Source: Plectrocnemia conspersa (taxonomy: Eukaryota > Arthropoda > Insecta > Trichoptera > Polycentropodidae). From it: DNA of 64,000 nucleotides. Positions 61,856-64,000 of this stretch are shown piece after piece (within the stretch, counting starts at the first letter, position 1; the number at the start of each line of letters is the position of its first letter). The notes under the pieces were generated by a model. The model saw only the letters and a program-made list of their open reading frames with translations. It made no database searches and was not told the origin of the DNA. Location of the stretch: positions 558,001-622,000 of the forward strand of contig VTFK01000177.1 in assembly GCA_009617715.1 (NCBI GenBank), read 5' to 3'. Made by a program: the position numbers and the translations under genes.

Positions 61856-63708
61856 AAAAAATATAATTTTTAGGCAGTTACTAGTCATCGGTGTCGATTT
61901 GGTTAGCTCCACTGGCTGCGAGTTCAAGGTCTGAACCATATTGTAGATTTGTAGATTCTGGCTTATTTTTGTATTATAAATCTTCCGCTGTAACATCACA
62001 AGCTTTAACCCAATGCGTTACACCTTATATGTATAATATATGTAATTTGTAATAATATGTATTGTAGATACATTATTACATATTATTATTAAAATAATCT
62101 TTTCAAAAAACACATCTAAAGTAGATTAAAATTGCTTGTTCAAAAAATTTCGGCCATGGAAAAATTCCTTTCGTTTTGTGTTCATGTCATAGCAAACTTA
62201 AGCGAGTTGAATTGTTTTCTGACACTTTTAAATAAAATAGCATTGGGATAAAAATTTAGATACAATTCGTAGAGATATTTAAAAAAAATCTTATTTATTT
62301 CGGTAGCATAAGATCATCATCATCTTAGTTTGAAACTGTTATAGCTGAATAATGCAATTTTTTTGTACGTATTATACAATCCGTGCCTCATTTTCTAGGT
62401 AAATATCGGTCAAACACACCTCAAATTTTGTTATTAAGTGCGGAATTGGTTGTTCATAGATTCACATTCAATTCAATTTTACAAACATTAGCTTAATTAG
62501 TTAAGGCTCATTTTGGGTCGTCTGTATTTACTTAAGGATATTATCAATTCTACAGTCTTATCTTTTCCCCACTTGATTTGACAAAATAAATAAATTTAAT
62601 AATCAGCTATATTTATGGATTTAAAATAAAAATAAATTTTCATGCATATTTTTTGTCAATGATGTGGATCTATAAGGGTTTTTAACACAAAGTGAATTTT
62701 TAACTATCAATATATTAAACATCGATGTCAGAATGTAAATAATATTTATAATAAATATTACAATATAATATTTATATTAAATATTAAAAGCAAAAATATG
62801 ATTTTAGAGTTTTACGTGGGTCTTGAACACAAATCCCGACATGAAAAAACATATTTGATGAAAAATACATTAATTTATGTGCATAATTTATATATACATA
62901 CATATATGTTCTATATACAACATTAGCCTTTTAATAATATTTAAAATATATATTTTTTACTTTCTGTTCCTATGTCATATAATATGATAAACTTGAACCA
63001 CTTAGTCGTATTAAAAATATGTGGATATTACAAAGAAGCATTTTCAATCTCGCGTCTTGTCCAATGTTCCATATCAATTCTACACTCTTGAGAGTTGAAT
63101 ACATATTTTATATCCATAGCGTACTCACATTACGCATATTCTTTTGTATGGTTTAATATTACAAGACTATAGGGTGGCAAAGAAGGCGATGGATATTAAA
63201 AAAAGCAAGTGTATCATAAACTTTAATGCTATATAAGTAAAAAAGTATAGACTGAAAGTATATTTTTAACATATTTACTGATAAATAGTTTCAAGGTTAA
63301 ATCAACATATTAATTAAACTTATTGTTGTATTTTATAATAAAAACAGGTTTTTAAAGATGGATTATTATTGATTATTCGTCGGAATCTAAAATTTTTTTA
63401 ATCGAAACTCTCAGGCTTAAAAAATCTTCGGGAACAGCACCCACTAGTGCTGAATTATTATTTATTAAAAAGCAATACCTGTTATGTGCACCCTCGGTAT
63501 CCGTTTTAACGCGTTTTTTCAGGGGTCAGATATTAATGATAAGGATTTAGCACCTTTGTCTTTCTTACTCGTCATTAAAATTCCAATTTCACACAGGCGT
63601 ATTTGTTTCTATAATACATTACTTAGCTGAGACATGATCATGTTCTTTAATAAGATTTTTTTAGCCATCGTTCTATGCAATAGTGATACTGAGAGTTGGC
63701 TTTTTTAT

Positions 63709-63879
63709 CTATCGTTGCGTGAAGGGATCCAAAGTCTCGCCGTTAACATAATTCATGTTCCTTCTAGTCTCTCTGTTACCATAATTCGATAGTCCACTGT
63801 AAATCGCATGCTTCTCAAAAGCAGGCCAATAGTTGATGCCTGACTCGTTATTTTCATACTTATTTCCATTCACTTGTTG
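63709..63879 (-). CDS. Possible 3'-terminal coding exon of unknown identity
   Basis: The minus strand has 56 open codons ending in TAG (63,711-63,709), with a varied, protein-like composition quite unlike nearby AT-rich frames: SGINYWPAFEKHAIYSGL, then NYGNRETRRNMNYVNG and ETLDPFTQR. The same frame is readable for ten more codons upstream beyond one in-frame TGA (63,882-63,880). I do not recognise the family. It may be the last exon of a gene to the right with an acceptor I cannot place, or a pseudogene fragment. Confidence 0.3.
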   Translation of the reverse strand, partial: QQVNGNKYENNESGINYWPAFEKHAIYSGLSNYGNRETRRNMNYVNGETLDPFTQR

Positions 63880-64000
63880 TCATGTTGCTGGAGCTTGTGC
63901 GTTGTCATGGAGCTAGACTTCAAAATACAACAGCGAATTTAAGTCCAGCATCGTCCATTCATCTCCCGATGATTTTGAGGGTTTCATTGTTGGTAAGATA

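Overview
The window is AT-rich animal nuclear DNA, almost certainly from an insect. It holds two ZAD-type C2H2 zinc-finger genes (a family expanded in insects), a gene with a Methuselah-type ectodomain, short GT-AG introns beside a 25 kb intron, jockey-like LINE remnants, a tRNA-derived SINE and several MITE families. I see nothing bacterial, no CRISPR array and no viral gene. The insect order cannot be fixed from the sequence.

Left part (1-15.7 kb): a small zinc-finger locus. Two terminal exons of one zinc-finger gene lie at 3.3-3.7 kb (+). Two paralogous ZAD zinc-finger genes then stand head to head: one on the minus strand (10,220 to 7,295) and one on the plus strand (11,986 to 15,575). 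Their first five exons match in order, intron phase and, for exons 4 and 5, exact length (125 and 111 nt). The plus gene goes on to ten fingers (625 aa). The minus gene changes partner after exon 5. Across a 67-nt intron it reads into a 218-residue segment that resembles the N-terminal half of a transposon-borne arthropod protein family, giving a predicted 508-aa ZAD/zinc-finger/transposase-derived fusion.

Middle part (15.7-22.9 kb): no host gene. It contains a 3.8 kb structure with arms of about 0.8 kb in inverted orientation, a larger repeat with a second copy at 50.3-51 kb, and the 3' end of a LINE.

Right part (22.9-58.7 kb): one gene. Four exons at 22,965, 48,566, 54,604 and 58,313 join in compatible phases to a 307-aa protein. 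It has a signal peptide, an Arg/Pro-rich stretch, the C-terminal part of a Methuselah ectodomain, one membrane span and a 37-residue basic tail. The seven-helix receptor domain normal for this family is absent. Its introns (25.3, 5.8 and 3.5 kb) carry LINE, MITE and SINE debris, a degenerate array of about 190-bp units at 41.3-42.4 kb, and GC-richer islands that may be regulatory. The last 5 kb has a SINE, LINE tails and a coding-looking stretch of unknown identity at 63.7-63.9 kb (-).

The two most interesting points are the zinc-finger/transposase fusion next to its unfused sister, and the Methuselah ectodomain on a single-pass membrane protein.
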